NCBI GenBank assembly: GCA_035294855.1
Contig: DATGKD010000259.1
Span: 1 to 59,124 of the forward strand
Length of the DNA stretch: 59,124 nucleotides
Reading direction: 5' to 3'
From: DATGKD01 sp035294855
GTDB taxonomy: Bacteria; Actinomycetota; Acidimicrobiia; Acidimicrobiales; UBA8190
Positions 51,326-59,124 of this stretch are shown piece by piece. Numbering within the stretch: the stretch's first letter is position 1; every line of letters begins with the position of its first letter. The notes beneath the pieces are model-generated. The model was given only the letters and a program-made list of their open reading frames with translations. It did not search any database and had not been told where the DNA came from. A program made the translations under genes and the position numbers.

Positions 51326-52656
51326 GGCCGCCGGACACCACCGAGGAGCTCCCGCGCGCCGGGGCCCCCGACGGCGCGCCCGGCGCGTCGGCGCCGTCGC
51401 CCGGCGGCAAGCACGGTGCCCACCAGGTCGAAGGCTGGCGGGGGCGCCATCGGGCCCGGACCACCGACCGCCGCGCCCGGCGGCGCGAGCGGCGGTCTGC
51501 CCGTCGTTTCTGGTTCGGCCGCCACCCCTGGCCGACCGGGCTCCTCGCCGCCGTCGTGCTGCTCACACCGGTATGGGTGTCGCTCGGGTCCACCCTGACC
51601 GACTCGGCCCTCGGCCCGACGGTCGGCGCGCGCTTCGTCGAGTGGGTCCGCGACCACGGTGGCAATGGTCTCGTGCGGTGGATCGAGAACGAGTGGTACA
51701 CACACCACCAGCCTCCGAAGGGCGGCCAGCCCCCCAAGGGCGCGATCCCGCCTCCCCCCGCGCAGGCCTACGGTCGGCGGCCCACCCAGCACGTCGTGCC
51801 GCACCTGCCGGCGCCCGCCTCCATCGCGCCGTTCACCAACCCGCCGGTGGCGGGCGAGGGCCAGTGGCATCCCGCCGGCCGCCTCGTCGGCGGCATGCCC
51901 GCCGTGTACGAAGCCTTCCTGCGGCCCGATGCCGTGCACACCAGCCTCGTCGTCGGCGTGGCGTGGATGGACACCAGCCTGCTGCGGGCGACGCAGTACT
52001 CGGGCACCTACGTACCGGGAGACGGCCCGTGGCACTACACCGCCCCTGTGGCGCGCGACGACGCCGCCACCCTCGTCGCCGCGTTCAACTCGGGCTTCCG
52101 GATGAAGGACGCGCAGGGCGGCTACTACGCCGAAGGCAAGATGGTCACGCCCCTGCGCAACGGGGCGGCCTCGTTCGTCATCTACGACAACGGCACCGCG
52201 TCGGTGGGGCAATGGGGCCGGGACTTCACCTCGACCGCGGGCATGGGGAGCGTCCGCCAGAACCTCGACCTGCTCGTCGACAACGGCCAGCCGGTTCCCG
52301 GCCTGTACCCCAACGACACCACCCGGTGGGGGTTCACGCTCGGCAACGCGGTGTACGTGTGGCGCTCGGGCGTGGGCGTGACCGCCAACGGGGCGCTCGT
52401 GTACGCCGGTGGCCCCGGGCTCAACATCACGACCCTCGCCGACGTCCTCGCCCGCGCGGGTGCGGTGCGTGCCATGGAGCTCGACATCAACACCGCATGG
52501 GTCAACCTGACGACGTACGCGCCGGCCACGCCGGACGTCTACGCCGCGCCGGCCAACGGGACGCCGCTGCTCCCGGCGATGAGCGGCGGAGCCACGCGCT
52601 GGTTCAGCGCGTGGGACCGGGACTTCATCACGATGTCGTCGCGCTACTCGGGCTGA
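51316..52656 (+). CDS. membrane-anchored phosphodiester glycosidase (NAGPA-type) protein
   Basis: 446 residues. Arg-rich cytoplasmic start, one membrane segment at about 72-92 (GLLAAVVLLTPVWVSLG), a Pro-rich linker, then a phosphodiester glycosidase / DUF2233 domain (AFNSGFRMKDAQGGYYAEGK; VYAGGPGLNITTLADVLARA; AMELDINTAW). Relatives remove GlcNAc-phosphate-type caps or act on exopolysaccharides outside the cell; the substrate is unknown. The GTG at 51316 lies inside the last codons of pcrA (10-base overlap), so the two are coupled. Confidence 0.8.
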   Translation: MVLRPPDTTEELPRAGAPDGAPGASAPSPGGKHGAHQVEGWRGRHRARTTDRRARRRERRSARRFWFGRHPWPTGLLAAVVLLTPVWVSLGSTLTDSALGPTVGARFVEWVRDHGGNGLVRWIENEWYTHHQPPKGGQPPKGAIPPPPAQAYGRRPTQHVVPHLPAPASIAPFTNPPVAGEGQWHPAGRLVGGMPAVYEAFLRPDAVHTSLVVGVAWMDTSLLRATQYSGTYVPGDGPWHYTAPVARDDAATLVAAFNSGFRMKDAQGGYYAEGKMVTPLRNGAASFVIYDNGTASVGQWGRDFTSTAGMGSVRQNLDLLVDNGQPVPGLYPNDTTRWGFTLGNAVYVWRSGVGVTANGALVYAGGPGLNITTLADVLARAGAVRAMELDINTAWVNLTTYAPATPDVYAAPANGTPLLPAMSGGATRWFSAWDRDFITMSSRYSG

Positions 52657-52666
52657 GAGCGCCGCG

Positions 52667-53458
52667 ATGCCGCCTGCCGCCGGACCCGCCCCCGGGCCCG
52701 CCCCCGGCGCCCACGACTGGGACGCCGCCACCTACGACCGGATCGCCGACCCCATGACGCGCTGGGGCGCCCGTGTCCTCGAGCGCCTCGAGCTCGTCGG
52801 TGACGAGACCGTCCTCGACGCGGGGTGTGGGAGCGGGCGCGTGACCGAGCTCCTGCTCGGCCGGTTGCCCGCAGGCCACGTGGTCGCGCTGGACGCCTCA
52901 CCGTCGATGCTGGTGGAGGCGCGCCGGCGGCTCGCCGGGCAGGCAGCGCGGGTGAGCTTCGTCGAGTCGGACCTCTTGGACCTCACGCCCGCCGGCCTGG
53001 GTGGCTACGCCCCCGTGGACGCGGTGCTCTCGACGGCCACGTTCCACTGGGTGCTCGATCACGACCGCCTGTTCGCCAACCTGGCGGCGGTCATGCGTCC
53101 CGGGGCGAGCCTGGTGGCGCAGTGCGGCGCGGCGGGGAACATTGCGTCATTGGTGGACGCGGTGGCCGCCACCGGGAGCGAGCGCGCCGGGACGTGGCTC
53201 TATGCCACACCGGACGAGACACGTGCCCGCTTGGAGCACGCCGGTTTCGAGGCGATCCATGTGTGGACCCACCCTGAGCCGACCCGACTCGAGCGTGGCG
53301 AAGAGCTCGAGACCTATCTCGAGACCGTCTGCCTGCGGACGCATGTGGCGGAACTCGCCGAGGACGAGCGAGCACCGTTCATCGCCGCGGTCGCCGCCGC
53401 CATGGAGGAGCCCGTCATCGACTACGTGCGGTTGAACATCGTGGCTCGCCGGCGCTGA
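52667..53458 (+). CDS. class I SAM-dependent methyltransferase
   Basis: A 263-residue protein with motif I VLDAGCGSGRVTELLLG, motif II VVALDASPSMLVEARRRL and VDAVLSTATFHWVLDHDRLF. It resembles trans-aconitate/ubiquinone-type methyltransferases; the substrate is unknown. The N-terminus has PGPAPGA-type Pro/Ala repeats before HDWDAATYDRIADPM. Last gene of the plus-strand run; 23 bases from the convergent dprE2 stop. Confidence 0.82.
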   Translation: MPPAAGPAPGPAPGAHDWDAATYDRIADPMTRWGARVLERLELVGDETVLDAGCGSGRVTELLLGRLPAGHVVALDASPSMLVEARRRLAGQAARVSFVESDLLDLTPAGLGGYAPVDAVLSTATFHWVLDHDRLFANLAAVMRPGASLVAQCGAAGNIASLVDAVAATGSERAGTWLYATPDETRARLEHAGFEAIHVWTHPEPTRLERGEELETYLETVCLRTHVAELAEDERAPFIAAVAAAMEEPVIDYVRLNIVARRR

Positions 53459-53465
53459 GGAAGCG

Positions 53466-53481
53466 CCGCGCCAGCGCGCGG
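53466..53481. terminator. short hairpin between convergent genes
   Basis: CCGCGC (53466-53471) pairs with GCGCGG (53476-53481), loop of 4. It fills most of the gap between the methyltransferase and dprE2 stops and could end transcripts from both sides. Confidence 0.35.
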
Positions 53482-54243
53482 TCAGCCGGGCAACCGGCGC
53501 CACACGGCGCCCGGCAGCAGCCGCATCACCGCGAAGACCAGGCGCAAGGGGGCGGGCGACCACACCACCGTGGCCGACCGCTCGAGACCTCGCACCACAT
53601 CGGCGGCGACGGCGTCGGCAGTCGTGGCGAGCGGGCCCGGCGTGCGACCCTTGGTCATCTTGGTGTCGACCCATCCCGGTCGCACGATCATGAGCGACAC
53701 CCCGGACCCCCGAAGCGCATCGGCCATACCTTGGGCGAAGCCGTCGAGCCCGGCTTTCGAAGCCCCGTAGACGTAGTTGGCGCGCCGGACGCGCACGCCC
53801 GCCACCGACGAAAGCACCACCAGGCGGCCGTGGCCCTGGGCCTTGAGCATTTCGGCGAAGGCCACCAGCGCGGCCGCCGGGCCGGTGAAGTTGGTGTCGA
53901 GGACCTGCGCCGTGGCGCGGGCGTCGACCTCGTCGGCCGCCTGGTCGCCGAGCACGCCCGCCGCCACGATCACGACGTCGACGTCACCGAGGCGAGCTTT
54001 CACGTCGCGCGCCAAGGCGCCGTGCGACGCCACGTCGGTGATGTCGGAGATGCGCGTGTCCACCTCGATGCCGCCCAGCGCCTCCAACTCCTTGGCGGCG
54101 GCCGCCAGGCCGACCTCGTCACGACCGGTGAGTACCACGCGGCGGAGCCGGCCGGCCGCCAGCGCGCGCAGCACGGCCCGCCCGATGTCGGAGGTGCCCC
54201 CGAGCACGACCGCGGTCTGTGGCTGTCCGAGGGCGTCGATCAT
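53482..54243 (-). CDS. dprE2: decaprenylphosphoryl-2-keto-erythro-pentose reductase (DprE2-like)
   Basis: A 253-residue short-chain dehydrogenase. It has the NAD(P) loop LGGTSDIGRAVL, the DVVIVAAGV strand and the catalytic Ser and YVYGASKAG (YxxxK). Next to dprE1 it should reduce the 2-keto intermediate to decaprenyl-phosphoryl-arabinose. The ATG at 54243 overlaps the dprE1 stop (ATGA). Assignment rests on this pairing and on family features (MIDALGQPQTAVVLGGTSD is typical). Confidence 0.88.
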   Translation of the reverse strand: MIDALGQPQTAVVLGGTSDIGRAVLRALAAGRLRRVVLTGRDEVGLAAAAKELEALGGIEVDTRISDITDVASHGALARDVKARLGDVDVVIVAAGVLGDQAADEVDARATAQVLDTNFTGPAAALVAFAEMLKAQGHGRLVVLSSVAGVRVRRANYVYGASKAGLDGFAQGMADALRGSGVSLMIVRPGWVDTKMTKGRTPGPLATTADAVAADVVRGLERSATVVWSPAPLRLVFAVMRLLPGAVWRRLPG

Positions 54244-55787
54244 GGCTGCTCCGTCCCGGTTCCGGTGGTGTGTCGAGCGGGGCCCGTCCCCGCCGTGGAC
54301 GTCCGCGCCGCGCCGCGCGTCGCGCGTGTGCCACTGCGGTTGCCGGGACGTGCGGCGGTGCCGCCGCGGGTCGTCCGCCGTCGCGTGGACCTCGCCGGCC
54401 CGGTGACGCCCAGCCGGCGCGCCAGGTCGGACGACATCGTGCCGGACGGGTCGACACGCTCGCGCACGGCGCGCCACTCGGCGAGGCGCGGGTACATGGC
54501 TTCGAGGAACTCGGGCCGCAGGCGGGCGTCCTTGGCCAGGTAGACGCGCCCGCCGACGTCGACGACGGCCTGGTCGAGCTCGTCGAGCAGGGGGCCGAGC
54601 GCGGCGGGACCGACGGGAAGATCGAGGGCGAGCGTCCACCCCTCCGCCGGGAACGACAGAGGCCCGGGATCGCCCGCGCCGAAGCGCTTCAGGACGGCAA
54701 GGAACGATGCCACCCGCTGGCCGCTCAACCGCTCGAGGACGGTGCGCACGGTGTCCTCCGCTCCGAAGGGCACGACGAATTGGTACTGGACGAAGCCCCG
54801 GGGCCCGTACAGGCGGTTCCAGGCGCCCACCCCGTCGAGCGGGTGGAAGAACGTCGCCATCGATTCGAGCGCGCCGCGGCGCAGGCGAGGCGCCTTGCGG
54901 AACCACAGCTCGTTGAACGCGCTCACGCTCCACGCGTTGAGCAGGCCGGGAGGCGCGGTGAACGGCACGGACGCCCGCACGGTGGCGTCGAACCGGCGCG
55001 CCGCCACAGGGTCACGCTCGCTGAGCGGCAGGTCGTCGAGCGCCGCGTGGTCGCCGCGGGTGAGCACCGACCGCCCGAGCCGACCCCCTCTGGCCATGCA
55101 ATCCACCCACGCCACCGAGTAGCGATACTCGTGGTCGCGCTCGCTCATGCGGGCCATGCAGTCGTCGAGGTCCCGGGCGCGCTCGGTGTCGACGCGCAGG
55201 CGCGAGGTCTCGATCCGCAGGAGCCGCACCGTGGCCTCGACGACGACCCCGGTGAGGCCCATCCCGCCGGCCGTCGCCCAGAACAGGTCGGGCTCCGACT
55301 CGGGTGACACCTCTCGCCGGCCGACAGGGGTGGCGAGCGACATGCGCGCCACGTGCGAACAGAACGAGCCCTCGCGATGGTGGTTCTTGCCGTGGATGTC
55401 GGCGGCGATCGCTCCGCCCACGGTGACGTAGCGCGTACCCGGCGTGACCGGCACGAACCACCCCTTGGGGACGAGCATGCGCATGAGCGTGTCGAGGCTC
55501 GTGCCCGCGCCCACGCGGATCCATCCCTCGTCGAGGTCGGCGTCGAGCACACGGTCGAGAGCGGTGGTGTCGAGCACCACACCGCCGGCGCTCTGCGCGG
55601 CGTCGCCGTACGAACGGCCGAGGCCGCGCGCCACGACGGCGCGTTTGCCCCCCAGCGTGGCGAGGGCGTCATCGACCTCCGAGGCGCTCGACACGCGCCA
55701 GGTGTCCGCCGTGCTCGGGGCGGTGCATCCCCAGCCGGTCAGGGTCTGGCGGCGCGTCGGAAGAGCGGGGGCGGCCCGTGGGCTCAC
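54240..55787 (-). CDS. dprE1: decaprenylphosphoryl-ribose oxidase (DprE1-like), Ala at the drug-target Cys
   Basis: An FAD enzyme that oxidises the 2'-OH of polyprenyl-phosphoryl-ribose, the first epimerisation step to the arabinose donor. The 515-residue protein has GLGRSYGDAAQ, VTPGTRYVTVGGAIAADIHG, the KNHH (His-linked region) and SGTMSSDLARRLG. The segment matching Mtb GWNICVDFP reads GWTLALDLP, so Cys387 is Ala387 (GCC at 54629-54627); Lys in YLAKDAR (Mtb Lys418) is kept. Residues from about 452 are an Arg/Thr/Gly-rich tail not found in mycobacterial enzymes. GTG start; between ubiA and dprE2. Confidence 0.9.
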   Translation of the reverse strand: MSPRAAPALPTRRQTLTGWGCTAPSTADTWRVSSASEVDDALATLGGKRAVVARGLGRSYGDAAQSAGGVVLDTTALDRVLDADLDEGWIRVGAGTSLDTLMRMLVPKGWFVPVTPGTRYVTVGGAIAADIHGKNHHREGSFCSHVARMSLATPVGRREVSPESEPDLFWATAGGMGLTGVVVEATVRLLRIETSRLRVDTERARDLDDCMARMSERDHEYRYSVAWVDCMARGGRLGRSVLTRGDHAALDDLPLSERDPVAARRFDATVRASVPFTAPPGLLNAWSVSAFNELWFRKAPRLRRGALESMATFFHPLDGVGAWNRLYGPRGFVQYQFVVPFGAEDTVRTVLERLSGQRVASFLAVLKRFGAGDPGPLSFPAEGWTLALDLPVGPAALGPLLDELDQAVVDVGGRVYLAKDARLRPEFLEAMYPRLAEWRAVRERVDPSGTMSSDLARRLGVTGPARSTRRRTTRGGTAARPGNRSGTRATRGAARTSTAGTGPARHTTGTGTEQP

Positions 55788-55803
55788 GGAACGGCGTGCG
55801 GGT

Positions 55804-56748
55804 TCACGTGTACACGCCGACGGCGAACAGGAGTACCCACGTCACAGCGAGGATCTGCAGGGTGCGGTCTCGCAGGGCCAGGTCCTCGGGCGCGGCGCCC
55901 ATGCCGCGTTCGAACCGCAGCTCCACGTGCAAGATGGCGAGCACGAACGGAACGATCGAGAGTTGGAACCAGATCGGGTGGTGGCTGTGGCGCTGCACCG
56001 ACCGCTCGAAGGCCCACAGGCAGTACGCCGTGACCGTGACCGCGGCCGACAACAGCCGGACCGACCGGAGGAACGGCGGCGGGTAGGCGGTGAGCGTCTT
56101 GCGGGTCAACGCCCGGAGCTCGCCGAGCTGCGCCTGTTCCGAGCTGCGCTTGCCCGTCACCACGAGCAGTGAGCCGAACGACGACACGATGATGAACCAG
56201 TTCGACAGGGGGTAGCCCGTGGCCACGCCTCCGGCGATGGCGCGCAGGACGAACCCGGCGGACACGCACGCCAGGTCGATGACGGGCTCGTGCTTCAAGC
56301 GGAACGAGTACGCGGTCGACACCGCGGTGTAGGTGGCGATCACCAGGGCGAAGCGGCCGCCCGCCAGCCACCACGCCAGCGCGATGCTCGCCGTCAGAAG
56401 AATCGTCCCCACCGACAAGGCGAGGGGGATCCCCACCTCGCCGGCCGCGATGGGCCGCAGCCGCTTCACGGGATGGTGGCGGTCGGCGGCCACGTCCAGG
56501 GTGTCGTTCAAGAAGTACGTCCCCGACGCCGCCACGCAGAAGATGCCGAACGCCGCCAGGGCCCGAGCGGCGACGTGGCCGTGGGTGAGGACGCCGGCCG
56601 CGCCCGGGGCGGCCAGGACGAGGACGTTCTTGACCCACTGTCGGGGGCGGGCGATGCGGACGAGCCCCGTCAGCTGAGTGGACGCGCTCGGACCTGGGCT
56701 CTGGGGTTCGGGTTCGGCGTCCCGCTGGCTCGGAATGGCGCGGACCAT
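55804..56748 (-). CDS. decaprenyl-phosphate phosphoribosyltransferase (UbiA family)
   Basis: A 314-residue membrane prenyltransferase with about nine membrane segments. It has the metal site NDTLDVAADRHHPVKRLRP and the second motif DLACVSAGFVLRAIAGG. It matches the group that puts 5-phosphoribose on decaprenyl phosphate (Rv3806c/UbiA of M. tuberculosis). It precedes dprE1 by 16 bases in the same direction, so it is the first gene of the arabinose-donor operon. The dephosphorylating enzyme (Rv3807c-like) is not here. ATG at 56748. Confidence 0.88.
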   Translation of the reverse strand: MVRAIPSQRDAEPEPQSPGPSASTQLTGLVRIARPRQWVKNVLVLAAPGAAGVLTHGHVAARALAAFGIFCVAASGTYFLNDTLDVAADRHHPVKRLRPIAAGEVGIPLALSVGTILLTASIALAWWLAGGRFALVIATYTAVSTAYSFRLKHEPVIDLACVSAGFVLRAIAGGVATGYPLSNWFIIVSSFGSLLVVTGKRSSEQAQLGELRALTRKTLTAYPPPFLRSVRLLSAAVTVTAYCLWAFERSVQRHSHHPIWFQLSIVPFVLAILHVELRFERGMGAAPEDLALRDRTLQILAVTWVLLFAVGVYT

Positions 56749-56906
56749 GGTGCGATGGGCGGGCGGCGCGGCTCTCGGCCACCGGCCGCAGCCGATACGG
56801 CGACGCTACCACGGGCCCGTCGGCTACCTCGGGCTTGTTGCCCGCGGCGGGCGTCGGTGGCGCGACGCACGGTGACGTCGCCTGGGTCCCACCCCGGTGA
56901 CCTGCG

Positions 56907-56912
56907 TACACT
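56907..56912 (+). promoter_or_regulatory. possible leaderless -10 box of the B12-domain gene
   Basis: TACACT ends 9 bases before the ATG at 56922 with no ribosome site in between. No clear -35. The 173 bp between this gene and divergent ubiA must hold promoters for both. Confidence 0.45.
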
Positions 56913-56921
56913 CGGAGACCG

Positions 56922-57341
56922 ATGAAGCGTCCTTACCGGGTCGTCGTGGCCAAGCCCGGACTCGACGGCCATGACCGCGGCGCCAAGGTGATCGCCCGGG
57001 CGTTGCGCGACGCCGGGTTCGAGGTGATCTACACCGGCCTTCACCAGACCCCGGAGCAAGTCGTCCAGGCGGTGGTCCAGGAAGATGCGGACGCCGTGGG
57101 TCTTTCGTTGTTGTCGGGAGCCCACCTGACGCTCGTGCCTCGTGTCCTCGACGGCCTGCGTGCCCAAGGGCTCGACGACGTGCTCGTCATGGTGGGCGGC
57201 ATCATCCCCGAGGCCGACATCCCCGTCCTGAAGGAGATGGGGGTGGCCGAGGTCTTCACGCCCGGCGCGTCGCTGGATGCCACCGTCGGCTGGCTGGCGG
57301 ACGCCCTCGACCGCCGGGAGGAGGCGACGGCGGGGAGCTGA
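56922..57341 (+). CDS. cobalamin-binding domain protein (methylmalonyl-CoA mutase C-terminal type)
   Basis: A stand-alone 139-residue B12-binding domain. It has the cobalamin His motif LDGHDRGAK (DxHxxG), then VIYTGLHQTPEQ, LSLLSGAHL and VMVGGIIPEADI (GG loop). Such proteins form the small part of split acyl-CoA mutases (methylmalonyl-, ethylmalonyl- or isobutyryl-CoA). The large subunit is not in the window. sucC and sucD follow, which use succinyl-CoA, the methylmalonyl-CoA mutase product. Confidence 0.88.
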   Translation: MKRPYRVVVAKPGLDGHDRGAKVIARALRDAGFEVIYTGLHQTPEQVVQAVVQEDADAVGLSLLSGAHLTLVPRVLDGLRAQGLDDVLVMVGGIIPEADIPVLKEMGVAEVFTPGASLDATVGWLADALDRREEATAGS

Positions 57342-57512
57342 GCGGACCGGTGCTGGACGGCAGGGACGGAACCCGCCGGTCCCGTCGGATACCACCGTGC
57401 GCCCCGTGGGCCGCGTCCGCTTCCACGAGAGGGAGAGCACCAGAACATGCACGCACAGACACGTCACCCGCGATAGGCGCACAGGCGAACAGGAAGGACG
57501 AAGGGACCTCCG

Positions 57513-58661
57513 GTGGACCTCTACGAGTACCAGGGCAAGCAGTACTTCGCCCGCTTCGGCATCCCCATCTCGCCGGGCGGCGTGGCCGACACGGTCGACG
57601 AAGCCGTCGCTCAGGCCGATCGCGCCGGCTACCCGGTGGTGGTGAAGGCACAGGTCAAGGTGGGCGGGCGGGGCAAGGCGGGCGGCATCAAGTTGGCCGC
57701 CGACGCCGCCGAGGTGCGCACCCATGCCGGGGCGATCCTGGGCATGGACATCAAAGGCCACACCGTCGGACGGTTGTGGGTGGAGCACGCGTCGGACATC
57801 GCCCGTGAGTACTACGCGAGCTTCACGCTCGACCGGGCCGCGAAGCTGCATCTGTGCATGGTCTCCGCACGCGGCGGCGTGGACATCGAGGAGGTCGCCG
57901 AAACCGACCCCGGTGCCATCGTGCGGATGCATGTGGACCCCGTCGACGGGCTCTCGCCGGACGCGGCGGCCCGGGTGGTCGCCGATGCTGGCCTCGACGA
58001 TGAAGCCCGCCCGCAGGCCGCCGAGCTGCTCCAGGCGCTGTACCGCTGCTACGTCGAAGGCGACTGCGACCTGGCCGAGATCAACCCGCTCATCCTCACC
58101 ACCGACGGACGCGTGCACGCACTCGATGCCAAGGTGACGCTCGACGACAACGCCGCCTTCCGGCACCCGGAATGGGAGGAGTTCGAAGGCACCGAGACGG
58201 CCGACCCGCGTGAGCGCCTCGCCAAGGAGCGCGGCCTGAACTACATCGGGCTGTCGGGGTCGGTCGGCATCATCGCCAATGGCGCCGGCCTGGCGATGAG
58301 CACCCTGGACGTCGTCAACCAGGTGGGCGGCTCGGCCGCCAATTTCCTCGACGTCGGCGGTGGCGCCAACGCCGACGTCATGGCCGCCGCGCTCGAGGTG
58401 ATCAACACTGACGACGCCGTGCGGTCGATCTTCGTCAACATCTTCGGCGGCATCACGCGCTGCGACGAGGTCGCCAACGGCATCGTGGAGGCGCTCGCCC
58501 GGGTCGACCTGCGCTCCCCGATCGTGCTGCGCCTCGACGGAACGAATGCCGAGGCCGGTCACGAGATCCTGGCGGACCACCAATCGGAGCGGCTCATCGT
58601 GGAGGAGACCATGCTCGGCGCGGCCCGACGTGCCGTGGCGCTCGCGGGAGGCAAGGCATGA
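57513..58661 (+). CDS. sucC: succinyl-CoA synthetase beta subunit
   Basis: The nucleotide-binding subunit of the TCA-cycle enzyme that makes ATP or GTP from succinyl-CoA. The 382-residue protein has the ATP-grasp start DLYEYQGKQYFARFGIPISP, KAQVKVGGRGKAGGIK, ECDLAEINPL-type DCDLAEINPLILTTDGRV and NFLDVGGGANAD, FVNIFGGITRCDEVANGI. GTG at 57513 after AAGGACGAAGGGA. The 171-base gap upstream holds no gene. ATGA overlap with sucD. Confidence 0.96.
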   Translation: MDLYEYQGKQYFARFGIPISPGGVADTVDEAVAQADRAGYPVVVKAQVKVGGRGKAGGIKLAADAAEVRTHAGAILGMDIKGHTVGRLWVEHASDIAREYYASFTLDRAAKLHLCMVSARGGVDIEEVAETDPGAIVRMHVDPVDGLSPDAAARVVADAGLDDEARPQAAELLQALYRCYVEGDCDLAEINPLILTTDGRVHALDAKVTLDDNAAFRHPEWEEFEGTETADPRERLAKERGLNYIGLSGSVGIIANGAGLAMSTLDVVNQVGGSAANFLDVGGGANADVMAAALEVINTDDAVRSIFVNIFGGITRCDEVANGIVEALARVDLRSPIVLRLDGTNAEAGHEILADHQSERLIVEETMLGAARRAVALAGGKA

Positions 58662-59124
58662 GCATCTTCGTGGACGAGAACACCCGCGTCGTGGTGCAGG
58701 GACTGACCGGCAGCCAAGGACGGTTCCACGGTTTGCGCAACCGGGACTACGGCACGCAGGTGGTGGCCGGCGTCACCCCGGGCAAGGGCGGGACCGACGT
58801 GGACGGCGTTCCCGTGTTCGACACCGTGGAAGAAGCGGTGAGGGCCACGGGGGCCGATGCGTCGTTCGTGGTGGTGCCTCCCAAGGGCGCGTCGGGCGCC
58901 ATCCTCGACGCGGCTGCGGCGGGGATCTCCTTCGTCGTGTGCATCACCGAGGGCATCCCCGCCCAGGACGAGGCCCGGGTGTTCAACGTGCTGCGCCGGG
59001 ACTATCCGCGCACGCGCCTGCTGGGGCCGAATTGCCCGGGCGTGATCTCGCCGGGCAAGTGCAACATCGGCATCACCTCCGGGGACATCGCCCTGCCCGG
59101 GGGGCCCGTGGGCATCGTGAGCCG
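58658..59124 (+). CDS. sucD: succinyl-CoA synthetase alpha subunit, cut by the window end
   Basis: The CoA-binding subunit; 155 codons visible of about 290-300. It starts MSIFVDENTRVVVQGLTGSQ, has the CoA-binding GKGG loop (TPGKGGTDVDGVPVF), ITEGIPAQDEARV and LLGPNCPGVISPGKCNIGI. The phosphohistidine region lies beyond the end. ATG overlapping the sucC stop. Confidence 0.96.
   Translation, partial: MSIFVDENTRVVVQGLTGSQGRFHGLRNRDYGTQVVAGVTPGKGGTDVDGVPVFDTVEEAVRATGADASFVVVPPKGASGAILDAAAAGISFVVCITEGIPAQDEARVFNVLRRDYPRTRLLGPNCPGVISPGKCNIGITSGDIALPGGPVGIVS

Overview
The window is chromosomal DNA from a high-GC actinobacterium. Many genes start with GTG or TTG, ATGA/GTGA stop-start overlaps are frequent, and GroES/GroEL is preceded by a perfect CIRCE operator. 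The order rplM-rpsI-glmM-glmS-acpS-nnr-alr-(hydrolase)-tsaE-tsaB-rimI-tsaD-groES-groEL-guaB3-guaA is the actinobacterial one. The divergence of the proteins and the LIV-type transport and substrate-binding proteins point to Acidimicrobiia rather than Mycobacteriales or Streptomyces; this placement is an inference from gene content.

Region by region: 1-692 is gene-poor. 693-3992 is a class III cyclase/AAA/TPR regulator. 4217-6352 holds a diiron ferritin-like protein divergent from a FadR-type GntR regulator and a histidine-box membrane hydroxylase, with a near-perfect 29-bp palindrome between the divergent starts. 6363-13137 is a branched-chain-amino-acid-type ABC uptake locus in which both permeases and both ATPases are one 1220-residue protein, coupled to a secreted or anchored protein of unknown function and divergent from a substrate-binding protein. 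13403-30873 is a compact S10-spc-alpha supercluster (rplC to truA, with secY, adk, map, infA and rpoA). rpsJ is absent from its front, infA appears to start at CTG, and L4, L22, S3 and L29 carry long low-complexity C-terminal tails. 31027-38213 continues with rplM-rpsI, then amino-sugar and cell-wall precursor genes (glmM, glmS, alr), acpS and NAD(P)HX repair. 38210-45012 has a hydrolase, a type 4 uracil-DNA glycosylase, the t6A genes tsaE-tsaB-tsaD with rimI, and groES-groEL. 45158-52656 has a NUDIX CoA pyrophosphatase, guaB3, guaA, a PcrA/UvrD helicase and an anchored phosphodiester glycosidase. 52667-53458 is a methyltransferase. 53482-56748 (minus strand) is a three-gene polyprenyl-phosphoryl-arabinose cassette (UbiA-type phosphoribosyltransferase, DprE1, DprE2). 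56922-59124 holds a stand-alone B12-binding mutase subunit, sucC and a truncated sucD.

Most of the window is a translation, cell-wall and purine housekeeping block. The accessory or unusual parts are the first 13 kb and the arabinan-precursor cassette. I saw no CRISPR array, insertion sequence, tRNA or rRNA. The items most worth following are the four-domain LIV transporter fusion, the CTG start of infA with the T-free 100-base leader behind it, DprE1 with alanine at the benzothiazinone-target cysteine, and the palindrome controlling the ferritin/GntR/hydroxylase module.
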